Positions 1-5,911 of a DNA stretch of 7,057 nucleotides are shown in pieces. The stretch spans positions 1 through 7,057 of the forward strand of contig DAOWLL010000083.1 in NCBI GenBank assembly GCA_030641945.1. The letters run 5' to 3'. This stretch comes from Gammaproteobacteria bacterium. GTDB lineage: Bacteria > Pseudomonadota > Gammaproteobacteria > SZUA-229. A model generated the notes under the pieces. That model was not told the origin of the DNA, searched no databases, and saw nothing but the letters and a program-made list of their open reading frames with translations. Position numbers and translations under genes: made by a program. Every line of letters starts with the position of its first letter. Position 1 is the first letter of the stretch.

Positions 1-59
1 AAAACCTCTGTGTTCTCTGTGGCAATCATTTGAATTTTTACCCACTTGATGTGGTGAAG
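1..59. repeat. Left arm of a long inverted repeat (CACAGAG-type)
   Basis: Read as its reverse complement, this stretch matches 3674-3740 almost base for base: one substitution plus one 8-nt length difference. It contains two CTCTGTG heptamers (6-12 and 15-21), whereas the partner has three CACAGAG heptamers. The two arms face each other and enclose the sucrose synthase, zinc-ribbon and YaiI genes. The left arm runs to the first base of the window, so its true outer limit is not visible. Weak similarity may continue inward for about 10 nt with a 3-nt gap. Such heptamer-rich intergenic repeats are common in environmental proteobacterial genomes (recalled, not searched). Confidence 0.8.
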
Positions 60-90
60 ACCCAGAAATTTAATCGAGCTATTTTGTAGC

Positions 91-546
91 TCATGCATCC
101 CGTGCATACCTGGTTAATAATGTATCCAGGTGGCTCGCGAAAGATTTACGGTCGCTCTGACTTAACGCAGATGGGCCGCCAGTATCAATCCCGCTTGCTC
201 GCAGCGTATCCATAAAATCCCTCATATTCAGCCGAGCTTTGATATTGTTAGCCGTGTACAGTTCGCCTCGTGGACTGAGCGCACGACCGCCTTTGTCAAT
301 CACATCCGCCGCCAAAGGAATATCACTGGTGATAACAAGATCACCTGCATTAAGTCGTTTGACTATTTCATTGTCAGCAACATCAAAACCGGATTTTACT
401 TGAAGAAATTTAATGTGGCGCGACGGCGGTATCGGTATCGAATGATTGGCTACGAGCGTTAATTCTACCCCGGTACGCTCTGCTGCCCTGAATAAAATGT
501 CCTTGATCACGCCAGGACAGGCATCTGCGTCAACCCATATCTTCAT
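91..546 (-). CDS. yaiI: YaiI/YqxD family protein (UPF0178, DUF188)
   Basis: This 151-residue protein has the usual length and the hallmarks of the YaiI/YqxD (UPF0178) family. The N-terminus carries the WVDADACP motif (residues 4-11, Asp6, Asp8, Cys10), followed by a [10 protein letters not shown] block (53-62), ITSDIPLA (72-79, Asp75) and a GGP motif (123-125). The acidic residues recall the PIN-like/NYN nuclease fold to which the family has been related, but its biochemical role is not established. It should be cytosolic, with no signal peptide or membrane segment. The ATG at 546 gives the conserved N-terminus directly. No clear Shine-Dalgarno precedes it, but the codons just upstream form a reading frame that ends in an ATGA overlap with this start, so translational coupling is possible. 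A 6-bp hairpin overlaps the stop codon (76-92). Confidence 0.93.
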   Translation of the reverse strand: MKIWVDADACPGVIKDILFRAAERTGVELTLVANHSIPIPPSRHIKFLQVKSGFDVADNEIVKRLNAGDLVITSDIPLAADVIDKGGRALSPRGELYTANNIKARLNMRDFMDTLRASGIDTGGPSALSQSDRKSFASHLDTLLTRYARDA

Positions 547-692
547 TTCATGTCACAACAGTCAAATGCATAACGATCAGGTTTAAGTTGACCTGTATCA
601 TAATGTTTTTTAGATTCTCCATGATAGTTTAATAAGCCATCCCTGCCTCACTCACAATACGCCCTGCTTAACAGTAAACATGCTGTCTTCAT
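543..692 (-). pseudogene. Possible decayed small ORF coupled to yaiI, with in-frame TGA
   Basis: An ATG at 692-690 opens a frame that reads 14 codons (MKTACLLLSRAYCE), meets TGA at 650-648, then stays open for 34 more codons and ends at TGA 545-543. That final stop overlaps the yaiI start as ATGA. The downstream segment has a protein-like mix of residues (for example YHGESKKHYDTGQLK and [11 protein letters not shown]) and no start codon of its own before its final ATG. The frame is also open further upstream to an ATG at 764. Possible readings are a small gene killed by a nonsense change (CGA to TGA would restore Arg), a selenocysteine codon (no SECIS hairpin was evident), or chance. No family was recognised and no good ribosome-binding site precedes the ATG, so confidence is low. 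Confidence 0.22.
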
Positions 693-720
693 CACGTAAC
701 ACAAACAGTGTAATAAAAAA

Positions 721-740
721 AAGGGGACAGATTGAACCTT
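721..740. other. GGGGACAGATT intergenic motif, possible repeat remnant
   Basis: An A-run at 714-722 is followed by GGGGACAGATTGAACCTT; on the other strand this reads AAGGTTCAATCTGTCCCC followed by T-rich sequence. From memory, this signature recurs between genes in many proteobacterial genomes, often near IS200/REP-associated (Y1) transposases. No transposase is present here. The identification as a mobile-element remnant is an inference. Confidence 0.3.
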
Positions 741-782
741 AACATCTGCGATCTGAGCACACATAGTTAGATTGATTTGTTA

Positions 783-1016
783 TCAGCTATTCAAAAAAAA
801 TATCACCATACCAACAACGAACAACCCGGCAATGTACAAAAACAGCCGCCCAAGGTTTGCATTTCCGGCAAGCTCATTAGTATGCCGCAGTTTGATCCTC
901 CTCACCTGTTGATCAGTGAGGCCATTGCAATGCGGGCAGACAGGCTCTTTTTCCGGGTAGCGCAGCCCACACCGTTTGCATTTGCTGGTAAATTTTATTC
1001 TTATTGGGACATGCAT
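783..1016 (-). CDS. Small zinc-ribbon protein with C-terminal membrane segment
   Basis: This 77-residue protein has a compact four-cysteine zinc ribbon near its N-terminus: CKRC at residues 13-16 and CPHC at 27-30. A charged linker (about 33-50) follows, then a single hydrophobic segment (about 58-75) that ends almost at the C-terminus. The layout predicts a tail-anchored membrane protein with the zinc-binding domain most likely in the cytoplasm. The paired cysteines, the coherent domain order and the absence of any competing gene support real coding. The ATG at 1016 is the first available start, although no strong Shine-Dalgarno precedes it. The gene starts 81 nt after the sucrose synthase stop, so the two could share a transcript. 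The function is unknown; similar small zinc-ribbon membrane proteins are annotated only by domain. Confidence 0.75.
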   Translation of the reverse strand: MHVPIRIKFTSKCKRCGLRYPEKEPVCPHCNGLTDQQVRRIKLRHTNELAGNANLGRLFLYIAGLFVVGMVIFFLNS

Positions 1017-1097
1017 AAAAAGTAATAATAATCCGGATCAGAAAGGTATTAACTCTTATATTCGAAGCCGTTACTCCCTGATCCAGGCTGAACCAAT

Positions 1098-3536
1098 TTA
1101 TTCTTCATCTGCAGCCGATCCCTTTTCTTGCTCCAGTGCCAGAGCAAGGGGGCGGAACTGCAGAGCGTAGAACATTTCCAGGTGACGGCGCGTCTCTGTG
1201 CGCTTGAGTCCTGAAACATGCTTCCAGAATCCGTACACCCTGGAGAGGGTCATCATCCGCTCGGCGTAGAGCCGCCAGGTATAATGTGCTTCGACCCGCT
1301 CGAGACCACTCTGGGAGATGCGCTCCCACTGGCCCGGTTCTTCACGGCAACGCACCAGGAACTCGGCTATGCTCTGCGCAGCCAGCTCGCCGTGGTTGGG
1401 ATCGATGTGAAAACCTGACTTACCGTGTTTGATGATCTCGGAAGGTCCCCCGTAGCAGGTGGCAAAGGTAGGCAGGCCACAGCTCATGGCCTCGATGACC
1501 GTCAGACCGAAGGCCTCAAACAATGCGGGCTGGACGAAGACACCCCGGTTATCTGCAACGTAGCGGTAGACCTCGCTATTGCGCTCTTTGTCGACCTGTC
1601 TTTCCAGCCAGCGGACCTGCCCGTCGAGCTTGTATTCATCCATCAGCTCGTGCATACGCTTGATCTGGTTGTGCTCCTCTTCGTCATCAGAGTCTTCGGG
1701 ATCTATGTGTCCGGCGGCAACCAGCAGGTTGGCCTCGTCGCGCAGCTTCGCACTCCTGCCGTACCATTCCACCAGGCCGGTGACGTTCTTAATCCGGTCC
1801 ATTCGAGCAAGGGTAAAAATGAGTGGCTTGCCCCTGTCAGCCAACACGCCCCGGCTCGATGTCTTGTCGTCCTCACCGTAGATGAGGGACTCGATCTCGC
1901 CGTGCAAGTGGGTGAACCGGCACAGCGATTCTGTGTAGGGGAAATAGATTTCGGGATCGGCCCCCGGTGAGACGATGTTGAACTTGGGGTCGTAGACATC
2001 AATGCCATTGATGACTCGATACAGCCCCGGCATGGTAAAGCTTGCATAACTCTCGTACTGACCCAGGCTGTGCCTGGTGCCCGCGATCTCCTGATAGGTA
2101 CTGGTGATAATAAAATCCGCCGTATTCATCGCAATCAGGTCGGCGGTGAACTGGCAGGAGAAATGGTAATTGGGATCGTTTTCCTTCCAGTATAGATCCG
2201 AGTAAAGGTATTTCGTCTTCTCCAGCGCATGGGCGATGTTGCACTGGGTTACACCCAGGCGCCGGGACATCAGTGAGGCCACCAGGTTGCCATCGGAGTA
2301 ATTGCCGATAATAAGATCCGGCCGCCCGCCCAGCTCGGCCAGCAGCTCATGCTCGGCATCGTGGGAAAAGCGCTCCAGGTAGGGCCAGATTTCGAAGCGG
2401 GATTTCCACTGGCGCACCACATCACCCGAAGCGCTGTGAAAAGGTACCCGGAGAATGTAGGCGTAACGGGTGCCGGCAATATGTTCCAGGCGCTGGTCGC
2501 AGGTGGTGCCCTCCGCCTCTGGAATCAGCCGTGTAATAACCATGATCTGGGGTTCAATATCCAGGCCCTGCTCATAAAGCCGGTCATACATTTCCTGTTC
2601 CAGGGCGCGGACCTGATCGAGGATGTAGACCACCTGGCCGCCAGTGTCGGGCCGGCCGAGCACATTCGATTGTCCGAAGAAACCGTGGGGTGAAAGGATC
2701 GCCAGAGAGAAGATCATGGGCACGCGGCTGAGGAAAACCTCCAGGTTGTCCGGCGATGGCGCCTCAAGAATCTCGAGCAACAGACGCATGGTCTCACGGG
2801 TGCGCGCCGCGTTACGGCCCCAGCCCGGTTCGAAGCCCAGGTGTCTGAGTTCTTGCACCGTTACTTCCCACGGCACATCTGAAGGCAGCCCATCGAGTAG
2901 ATCCTCGGCGTATCGCAGCGCATGACGCAGCGTTGACAGATCGGTGATCTTCTCGTTCAGCATCAGTTGCTGGTTTCGGTAGCGGTGGACGCGCAGGAAC
3001 TCCAATACATGCTCGGCCTTTTTGCCCATCTCCTCGAACAGGTGGCTGGAGAGGCGGCGGTTGAGAAACTCCACGCCCCGTCCAATGGAATCCGGCTCAT
3101 GGAGCTTGTAGAACTCCCGATCGAAGGGGGCAAGGTCGATCTCCAGCACAAATTCGTCTTCGTGCTGGTGTGTGACAAGCTGCTCCTTGATGCGGAGAAA
3201 CTCGTTCACAGATAGCTCATCAACGCTCATGGTTTCCACGTGGATACGCAGGTAGCTCCAGCGCGCCACGCGGCGGCGAAACGCCAGAATGATCCACGCG
3301 TGGTTAATAACCGCTTCCTGGCAAGCCTGGAAGGATTCTGCAATCGCGGCTTGAGCCTGCTGACCGATTTCATCAGAATCACACAGCAACCTGAAGGCGT
3401 CGATAAGTTCGCTGCGCAGGAGCAAGGGCCGGCCCAGCGCCACGAACTGGTGCATCACCTTGTGTGCATCTGTCGGGTTGTTCAGCAGAAAGGCCTTGAG
3501 TCGCTCGACTAGATCGGCCGGGGTGCGCGAGTTCAT
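1098..3536 (-). CDS. sus: Sucrose synthase (GT-B glycosyltransferase, GT4 family)
   Basis: This cytosolic enzyme catalyses the reversible reaction sucrose + NDP to fructose + NDP-glucose. From the ATG at 3536 the protein has 812 residues, close to plant and bacterial sucrose synthases (about 790-810). An N-terminal region of about 270 residues is followed by the GT-B core. Visible motifs are LSPHG (281-285) with [18 protein letters not shown] (296-313), HALEKTKY (436-443), [15 protein letters not shown] (457-471), [11 protein letters not shown] (477-487), ARMDRIKN (577-584, Arg578 and Lys583), QVDKERN (647-653) and the EX7E motif EAFGLTVIE (674-682). These fall within about two residues of their places in Arabidopsis SUS1, where the equivalent Arg, Lys, Gln, Asn and Glu residues contact the nucleotide-sugar. 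The conserved Gln and Asn suggest UDP is accepted, but bacterial enzymes often also use ADP. The frame is open to a TTG at 3614 and an ATG at 3560; the ATG at 3536 is preferred because GGAG lies 6 nt upstream. No sucrose-phosphate synthase, phosphatase or fructokinase is in the window. The gene looks more GC-rich than its neighbours. Confidence 0.97.
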   Translation of the reverse strand: MNSRTPADLVERLKAFLLNNPTDAHKVMHQFVALGRPLLLRSELIDAFRLLCDSDEIGQQAQAAIAESFQACQEAVINHAWIILAFRRRVARWSYLRIHVETMSVDELSVNEFLRIKEQLVTHQHEDEFVLEIDLAPFDREFYKLHEPDSIGRGVEFLNRRLSSHLFEEMGKKAEHVLEFLRVHRYRNQQLMLNEKITDLSTLRHALRYAEDLLDGLPSDVPWEVTVQELRHLGFEPGWGRNAARTRETMRLLLEILEAPSPDNLEVFLSRVPMIFSLAILSPHGFFGQSNVLGRPDTGGQVVYILDQVRALEQEMYDRLYEQGLDIEPQIMVITRLIPEAEGTTCDQRLEHIAGTRYAYILRVPFHSASGDVVRQWKSRFEIWPYLERFSHDAEHELLAELGGRPDLIIGNYSDGNLVASLMSRRLGVTQCNIAHALEKTKYLYSDLYWKENDPNYHFSCQFTADLIAMNTADFIITSTYQEIAGTRHSLGQYESYASFTMPGLYRVINGIDVYDPKFNIVSPGADPEIYFPYTESLCRFTHLHGEIESLIYGEDDKTSSRGVLADRGKPLIFTLARMDRIKNVTGLVEWYGRSAKLRDEANLLVAAGHIDPEDSDDEEEHNQIKRMHELMDEYKLDGQVRWLERQVDKERNSEVYRYVADNRGVFVQPALFEAFGLTVIEAMSCGLPTFATCYGGPSEIIKHGKSGFHIDPNHGELAAQSIAEFLVRCREEPGQWERISQSGLERVEAHYTWRLYAERMMTLSRVYGFWKHVSGLKRTETRRHLEMFYALQFRPLALALEQEKGSAADEE

Positions 3537-3546
3537 GTCAGGCTCC
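3537..3546 (-). promoter_or_regulatory. Ribosome-binding site deciding the sucrose synthase start
   Basis: On the minus strand, GGAG (3546-3543) is followed by a 6-nt spacer and ATG at 3536. The in-frame ATG at 3560 has only an A/T-rich leader with no purine-rich core, and the outermost TTG at 3614 would add 26 residues not expected for the family. This supports 3536 as the main start. Confidence 0.6.
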
Positions 3547-3673
3547 AAATGTCGCTGCATGGTTATTAAAGTAGACTTTTTTAATAGTAGTCGAAATAAC
3601 CGGGGCGGTGACAAAAAACAAAGGAACGCAGGGATTAAATTCTTACCAATACTGTTGAATAAAGAAATTGGGC

Positions 3674-3740
3674 CTTCACCCCATCAAGTGGGTAAAAATT
3701 CAAATGATTGCCACAGAGACACAGAGAACACAGAGGTTTT
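3674..3740. repeat. Right arm of the long inverted repeat (three CACAGAG heptamers)
   Basis: This is the inverted partner of 1-59. It carries CACAGAG three times (3712-3718, 3720-3726, 3729-3735) separated by A and AA, where the left arm has two copies. The 8-nt difference is therefore one heptamer plus one base, as expected from replication slippage or heptamer copy variation. Outside the heptamers the arms differ at one position, which suggests recent duplication or active homogenisation. Confidence 0.85.
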
Positions 3741-3742
3741 AG

Positions 3743-3768
3743 CCGCCTGCCGCTACACGGCCCCCGCA
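3743..3768. repeat. Left arm of a 26-27 nt inverted repeat bounding the palindrome cluster
   Basis: The stretch beginning CCGCCTGCCGCTA is the reverse complement of 4092-4118, with one substitution and one 1-nt gap. It begins 2 nt after the long inverted-repeat arm ends. Together with its partner it brackets the BIME-like element and the 29-bp palindrome, giving a 376-bp unit. Confidence 0.75.
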
Positions 3769-3875
3769 CTAAAATGTAAGGAACATTTTGAACGCACGCC
3801 AGTGCGGCCCGCAGGGCGAAGCGCAGGACTGCGCGGAGTAACAGACGCGAATACTTTTATTAAAGCTACCATTCT

Positions 3876-3958
3876 CGTAGGGTGGATTAGGCGAAAGCCG
3901 TAATCCACCAGAATGTATTAACCGCGTGGTGCAATACGCTTCGCTATTGCACCCTACG
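3876..3958. repeat. BIME-like element: two inverted REP hairpins with GTAG feet
   Basis: The first hairpin has stem GGTGGATTA (3881-3889) with TAATCCACC (3901-3909), an inner GGC/GCC stem, a GAAA loop and one bulged G. The second has GGTGCAATA (3928-3936) with TATTGCACC (3945-3953). Each is preceded at its foot, on its own strand, by GTAG (3877-3880 on plus, 3957-3954 on minus), and the outer CGTAG/CTACG ends pair with each other. GTAG plus an imperfect hairpin, arranged head to head, is the known architecture of REP/BIME elements mobilised by RAYT (Y1-type) transposases. No RAYT gene is in the window, so any mobilisation would be in trans. Confidence 0.8.
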
Positions 3959-3990
3959 TCTCTGGATGCCAGCAAGGAACAGGACATATG

Positions 3991-4072
3991 TCCACAGATA
4001 AACGCAGATGAACACCGATATTTAGAAACTTAAAAACGCTTTCATCCGTGTTCATCTGCGTTTATCTGTGGA
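3991..4072. repeat. Palindromic element with 29-bp arms
   Basis: The arms 3991-4019 and 4044-4072 are reverse complements with a single mismatch and enclose a 24-nt A/T-rich loop. Each arm contains the ATCTGCGTTTATCTGTGGA type of sequence, which from memory recurs between genes in many environmental bacterial genomes. It is a large stable hairpin as DNA cruciform or RNA. No T-run follows on either strand, so it is not a standard intrinsic terminator. It lies 33 nt beyond the BIME-like element. Confidence 0.85.
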
Positions 4073-4091
4073 TAATTTGTTTTTAAACATT

Positions 4092-4118
4092 TGCGTGGGG
4101 CCGTATAGCGGCAGGCGG
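4092..4118. repeat. Right arm of the 26-27 nt inverted repeat
   Basis: The reverse complement matches 3743-3768 (shared core CCGCCTGCCGCTA followed by ACGGCCCC), with one substitution and one inserted base. It closes the repeat cluster on its right side. Confidence 0.75.
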
Positions 4119-4187
4119 ACAAATATTGCCTGTGTGGTCACGGTGTTAACATGGGTCTACCCGCTGTATTTGGGGAAGGCCCATATG

Positions 4188-4218
4188 AATAAACAAAACC
4201 CCGCTGTTGTGAGCAGGG
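4188..4218 (-). terminator. Intrinsic terminator of the radical SAM-permease-ZIP-NifX-like operon
   Basis: On the minus strand, CCCTGCT pairs with AGCGGGG (4218-4212 with 4205-4199; seven pairs including one U-G wobble) around the loop CACAAC. TTTTGTTTATT (4198-4188) follows immediately. A GC-rich stem followed by a U-rich tract about 70 nt past the stop of the NifX-like gene is a textbook Rho-independent terminator. It separates this operon from the repeat region and from sucrose synthase. Confidence 0.8.
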
Positions 4219-4222
4219 CTCT

Positions 4223-4252
4223 TGAGAACCAGCAGCGGAAAACTGGTTCTCA
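4223..4252. repeat. Stem-loop between the last operon gene and its terminator
   Basis: A perfect 10-bp stem, TGAGAACCAG with CTGGTTCTCA (4223-4232 and 4243-4252), encloses a 10-nt loop. On the minus strand it lies between the NifX-like stop codon and the terminator hairpin. No U-run follows it. It may protect the mRNA 3' end or assist termination (inference). Confidence 0.7.
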
Positions 4253-4287
4253 CACGGCCTCGACAAAAAGCAGACGTTCAGAAATCC

Positions 4288-4602
4288 TCAAACTTGGTTG
4301 CTTAACTCATCAACAACTTCCGATACGGTGCCTGTCTTTTCTGTGCAAGTGATATTGTTATTTTTCAGTTCAGCACTGAAGTTGGGACCTATATTCCCTG
4401 CCACTACCTTGTCTACACCCCTGCTAATAAGAAATGCCGCAGCCTGTTTACCCGCACCTCTTTCAGCCTGTGACACGGGATTGGGTAGCATCTCTGACAA
4501 GCCGCTCTCTGTATCCAGAAACAAATAATAAGGCGCCCGCGCACCCCGCATAGCTACATGAGCGTCTGCCTCTGATGTTGTTGCTGCTATGGCAATTTTC
4601 AT
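4288..4602 (-). CDS. NifX/NifB C-terminal-like protein (Nitro_FeMo-Co family)
   Basis: This 104-residue single-domain protein resembles the dinitrogenase iron-molybdenum cofactor family (PF02579), which includes NifX, NafY, the NifB C-terminus and many stand-alone proteins of unknown role. The pattern is an MKIAIAAT start, ARAPYYLFLDTE (21-32), NP (41-42), GAGKQAAAFL (49-58), the signature GVDKVVAGNIGPN (62-74) and GTVSEVVDEL near the end. The region that in many relatives reads like HFGRAPYF is altered here: His15 is separated from the RAPYY block by several residues. Cys86 is the only cysteine. The length is normal for the stand-alone type. A strong AGGGGGAAG ribosome-binding site precedes the ATG, and the gene starts 20 nt after the ZIP gene stop. 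It is the last gene of the operon. A role in binding or carrying a metal or metal cluster is inferred; no nif gene is visible, so nitrogen fixation is not implied. Confidence 0.88.
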   Translation of the reverse strand: MKIAIAATTSEADAHVAMRGARAPYYLFLDTESGLSEMLPNPVSQAERGAGKQAAAFLISRGVDKVVAGNIGPNFSAELKNNNITCTEKTGTVSEVVDELSNQV

Positions 4603-4622
4603 TATCTTCCCCCTGTTTGATT

Positions 4623-5363
4623 TTAATGTGCGAGTTGGAAAACTGCGATGGTTCCAATGCCTGCCAATACAAGGATTAACTGCCTTAATGCAGGCTTCAA
4701 GCCGGCCTGACGGTGCAGGCTCGGCACCAGGTCAGCTATAGCGATATAAATAAAGCTGGCTGCGGAAAGCGCCAGGATGAATGGCACAGCCTCTCGGGTT
4801 GCTCCGAGGAAAAAGTATGCAATCACTGCACCCGGCAGGGTAGTCAGTGATGACAGCAAGTTAAGGATTAAGGCTCGCGACCTTGAATAGCCATTGTCGA
4901 GGAGGATGGCAAAATCGCCTACTTCTTGCGGAATTTCATGGGCAATTACGGCTAATGATGCGGCTATCCCCAATGGCACAGAAGTAAGAAAGGCTGCCGC
5001 AATCACAAAGCCATCGACAAAATTGTGGAAGGCGTCGCCGATTAGAATCAGTGGCCCCGCAGTCCCGTGCACCTCACATTCCGCGTCGTGGCAGTGACGC
5101 CAGATGATTATCTTTTCAAGGGCAAAGAATATTACAATACCGGCAAGTACTGTTCCGGATATGGCAAAGGCTGTGTTGTGCTGTAAAGCATTTGGAATCA
5201 TCCCCAGAAAAGCCGCCCCAAGCAGCGTTCCTATGGCGTAACTGAGTAGACAAGGTAGTAGCGTTTTTCTTGTACCTTCCTGGAAAAGAAGCAGCAATGC
5301 TGCACCTGCAATTGCACCCACACTCCCCAGCATGCTGAACACGATTATCCAGGTCAACAACAT
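4623..5363 (-). CDS. ZIP family divalent metal transporter
   Basis: This 246-residue inner-membrane protein has the features of ZIP transporters, which move Zn2+, Fe2+ or related divalent ions into the cytoplasm. About eight hydrophobic segments are visible. The metal-site motifs of helices 4 and 5 are intact: HNFVDG (His113, Asn114, Asp117) and HEIPQEVGD (His142, Glu143, Gln146, Glu147), the latter typical of the LIV-1-like branch. The loop before helix 4 is rich in potential ligands (His90, Cys91, His92, Cys96, His99), as ZIP loops often are. The start at ATG 5363 is preceded by AGG 6 nt upstream. It lies 35 nt after the second permease gene and 20 nt before the NifX-like gene, inside one operon. 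The metal specificity cannot be read from the sequence. Confidence 0.93.
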   Translation of the reverse strand: MLLTWIIVFSMLGSVGAIAGAALLLLFQEGTRKTLLPCLLSYAIGTLLGAAFLGMIPNALQHNTAFAISGTVLAGIVIFFALEKIIIWRHCHDAECEVHGTAGPLILIGDAFHNFVDGFVIAAAFLTSVPLGIAASLAVIAHEIPQEVGDFAILLDNGYSRSRALILNLLSSLTTLPGAVIAYFFLGATREAVPFILALSAASFIYIAIADLVPSLHRQAGLKPALRQLILVLAGIGTIAVFQLAH

Positions 5364-5398
5364 TATTTACCTAACTCCATCTATATCGCCTTAAGCCA

Positions 5399-5911
5399 TC
5401 ATGTTTTCTGCGGCATCAGCTTTTCAACCACTATGCCATTAATAACTGAAAAGACAAGCAGGTACAAACACAATACTATCGTATAGGTCGGGCCAAAATA
5501 ATAAATCATCAGCGGCAATAACGGGATTTTAACGGCACGACTGTAAAGAAAAGTTGCAACAAACGCAGTTCTCATACCTTTTTTCTGCAGATCAGCCATG
5601 ACCGCATACCAGGCATAGATCGGTCCCATGGCGAAAACCCCAGCAATAACAGATGCCATCCATCCTTTAAGCCCAGCCTCTTTTCCTAAATAATGCTTTA
5701 CCCTCGTTGGTGAAAGTAACAAGTCGGCAATAAATAACAGCAAAAATACCAGACCTAGAACAGGCAGCATCTGGCGCATAACCCGGCTAAAAAAAGCCAG
5801 TGCATCTGTCGTCAGCTCCGGGCTTAGCAAGAATGATAATCCATATCCGATCAGGACAATGGCAAGAAATAACCAGCCTCCCATTCCACGGCGTTTCTGA
5901 TGTCTGGGCAT
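5399..5911 (-). CDS. Small permease, second half-type (YraQ/UPF0718-like)
   Basis: From the ATG at 5911 this is a 170-residue membrane protein with a basic N-terminus (RHQKRR), a hydrophobic segment at about 11-29, another at about 47-67, and further segments at about 84-104, 113-139 and 142-161. FAMGPIYAWYAVMADLQKKG (93-112) resembles the repeated core of PF03773/COG0701 permeases, in which a Gly-Pro bend precedes a helix and a short basic loop. Typical members have about 300 or more residues and two such cores; this protein has one. The frame is open upstream to 5980, but 5911 is chosen because its ATG overlaps the previous stop (TGATG), implying translational coupling. It is probably a partner of the preceding gene product in a heteromeric permease. 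The substrate is unknown. The family includes the organoarsenical exporter ArsP, but this gene has a single cysteine, so that role is not assumed. Confidence 0.75.
   Translation of the reverse strand: MPRHQKRRGMGGWLFLAIVLIGYGLSFLLSPELTTDALAFFSRVMRQMLPVLGLVFLLLFIADLLLSPTRVKHYLGKEAGLKGWMASVIAGVFAMGPIYAWYAVMADLQKKGMRTAFVATFLYSRAVKIPLLPLMIYYFGPTYTIVLCLYLLVFSVINGIVVEKLMPQKT

Larger units (their letters stand above)
3547..4187. other. Gene-free repeat-rich intergenic region
   Basis: No credible protein or RNA gene is seen between the sucrose synthase start and the terminator of the upstream operon. Frames that are open here run through palindromes and have no family-like features. The region holds an A/T-rich sucrose synthase leader (3547-3673), then the repeats listed separately: the right arm of the long inverted repeat, an inverted 26-27 nt pair, a BIME-like element and a 29-bp palindrome. 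Smaller hairpins include AAAATGT/ACATTTT (3771-3777 and 3783-3789) and an 11-of-12 paired stem at 4151-4162 with 4173-4184. No convincing sigma-70 promoter could be singled out for sucrose synthase, although one must lie here if the gene is transcribed independently. Confidence 0.75.

Noticed and set aside
76..92. 6-bp hairpin (GAGCTA/TAGCTC) at the yaiI stop codon as a terminator
   Set aside because: The stem is short and A/T-containing, overlaps the stop codon and is followed only by a mixed A/T stretch; too weak to call.
1035..1084. 7-bp inverted repeat GGATCAG/CTGATCC between sucrose synthase and the zinc-ribbon gene
   Set aside because: The loop is 36 nt and no T-run follows; chance is likely.
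1425..1970. Long open frame on the plus strand opposite sucrose synthase
   Set aside because: It is antisense to highly conserved sucrose synthase motifs and has no recognisable domain; open antisense frames are expected in GC-rich genes.
1098..3536. Sucrose-phosphate synthase as an alternative to sucrose synthase
   Set aside because: The long N-terminal region, the [15 protein letters not shown] block and the close positional match to SUS1 are specific to sucrose synthase.
3712..3735. Tandem heptamers considered as a CRISPR array
   Set aside because: Units are 7 nt with 1-2 nt spacing and no unique spacers; no cas genes are present.
3460..3903. Plus-strand open frame covering the sucrose synthase 5' end and the repeats
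   Set aside because: It runs through antisense coding DNA and then palindromic repeats, so its product would be a chimera with no family features.
3769..3987. Minus-strand open frame of about 72 codons
   Set aside because: It lies wholly inside the BIME-like element and adjoining hairpin DNA.
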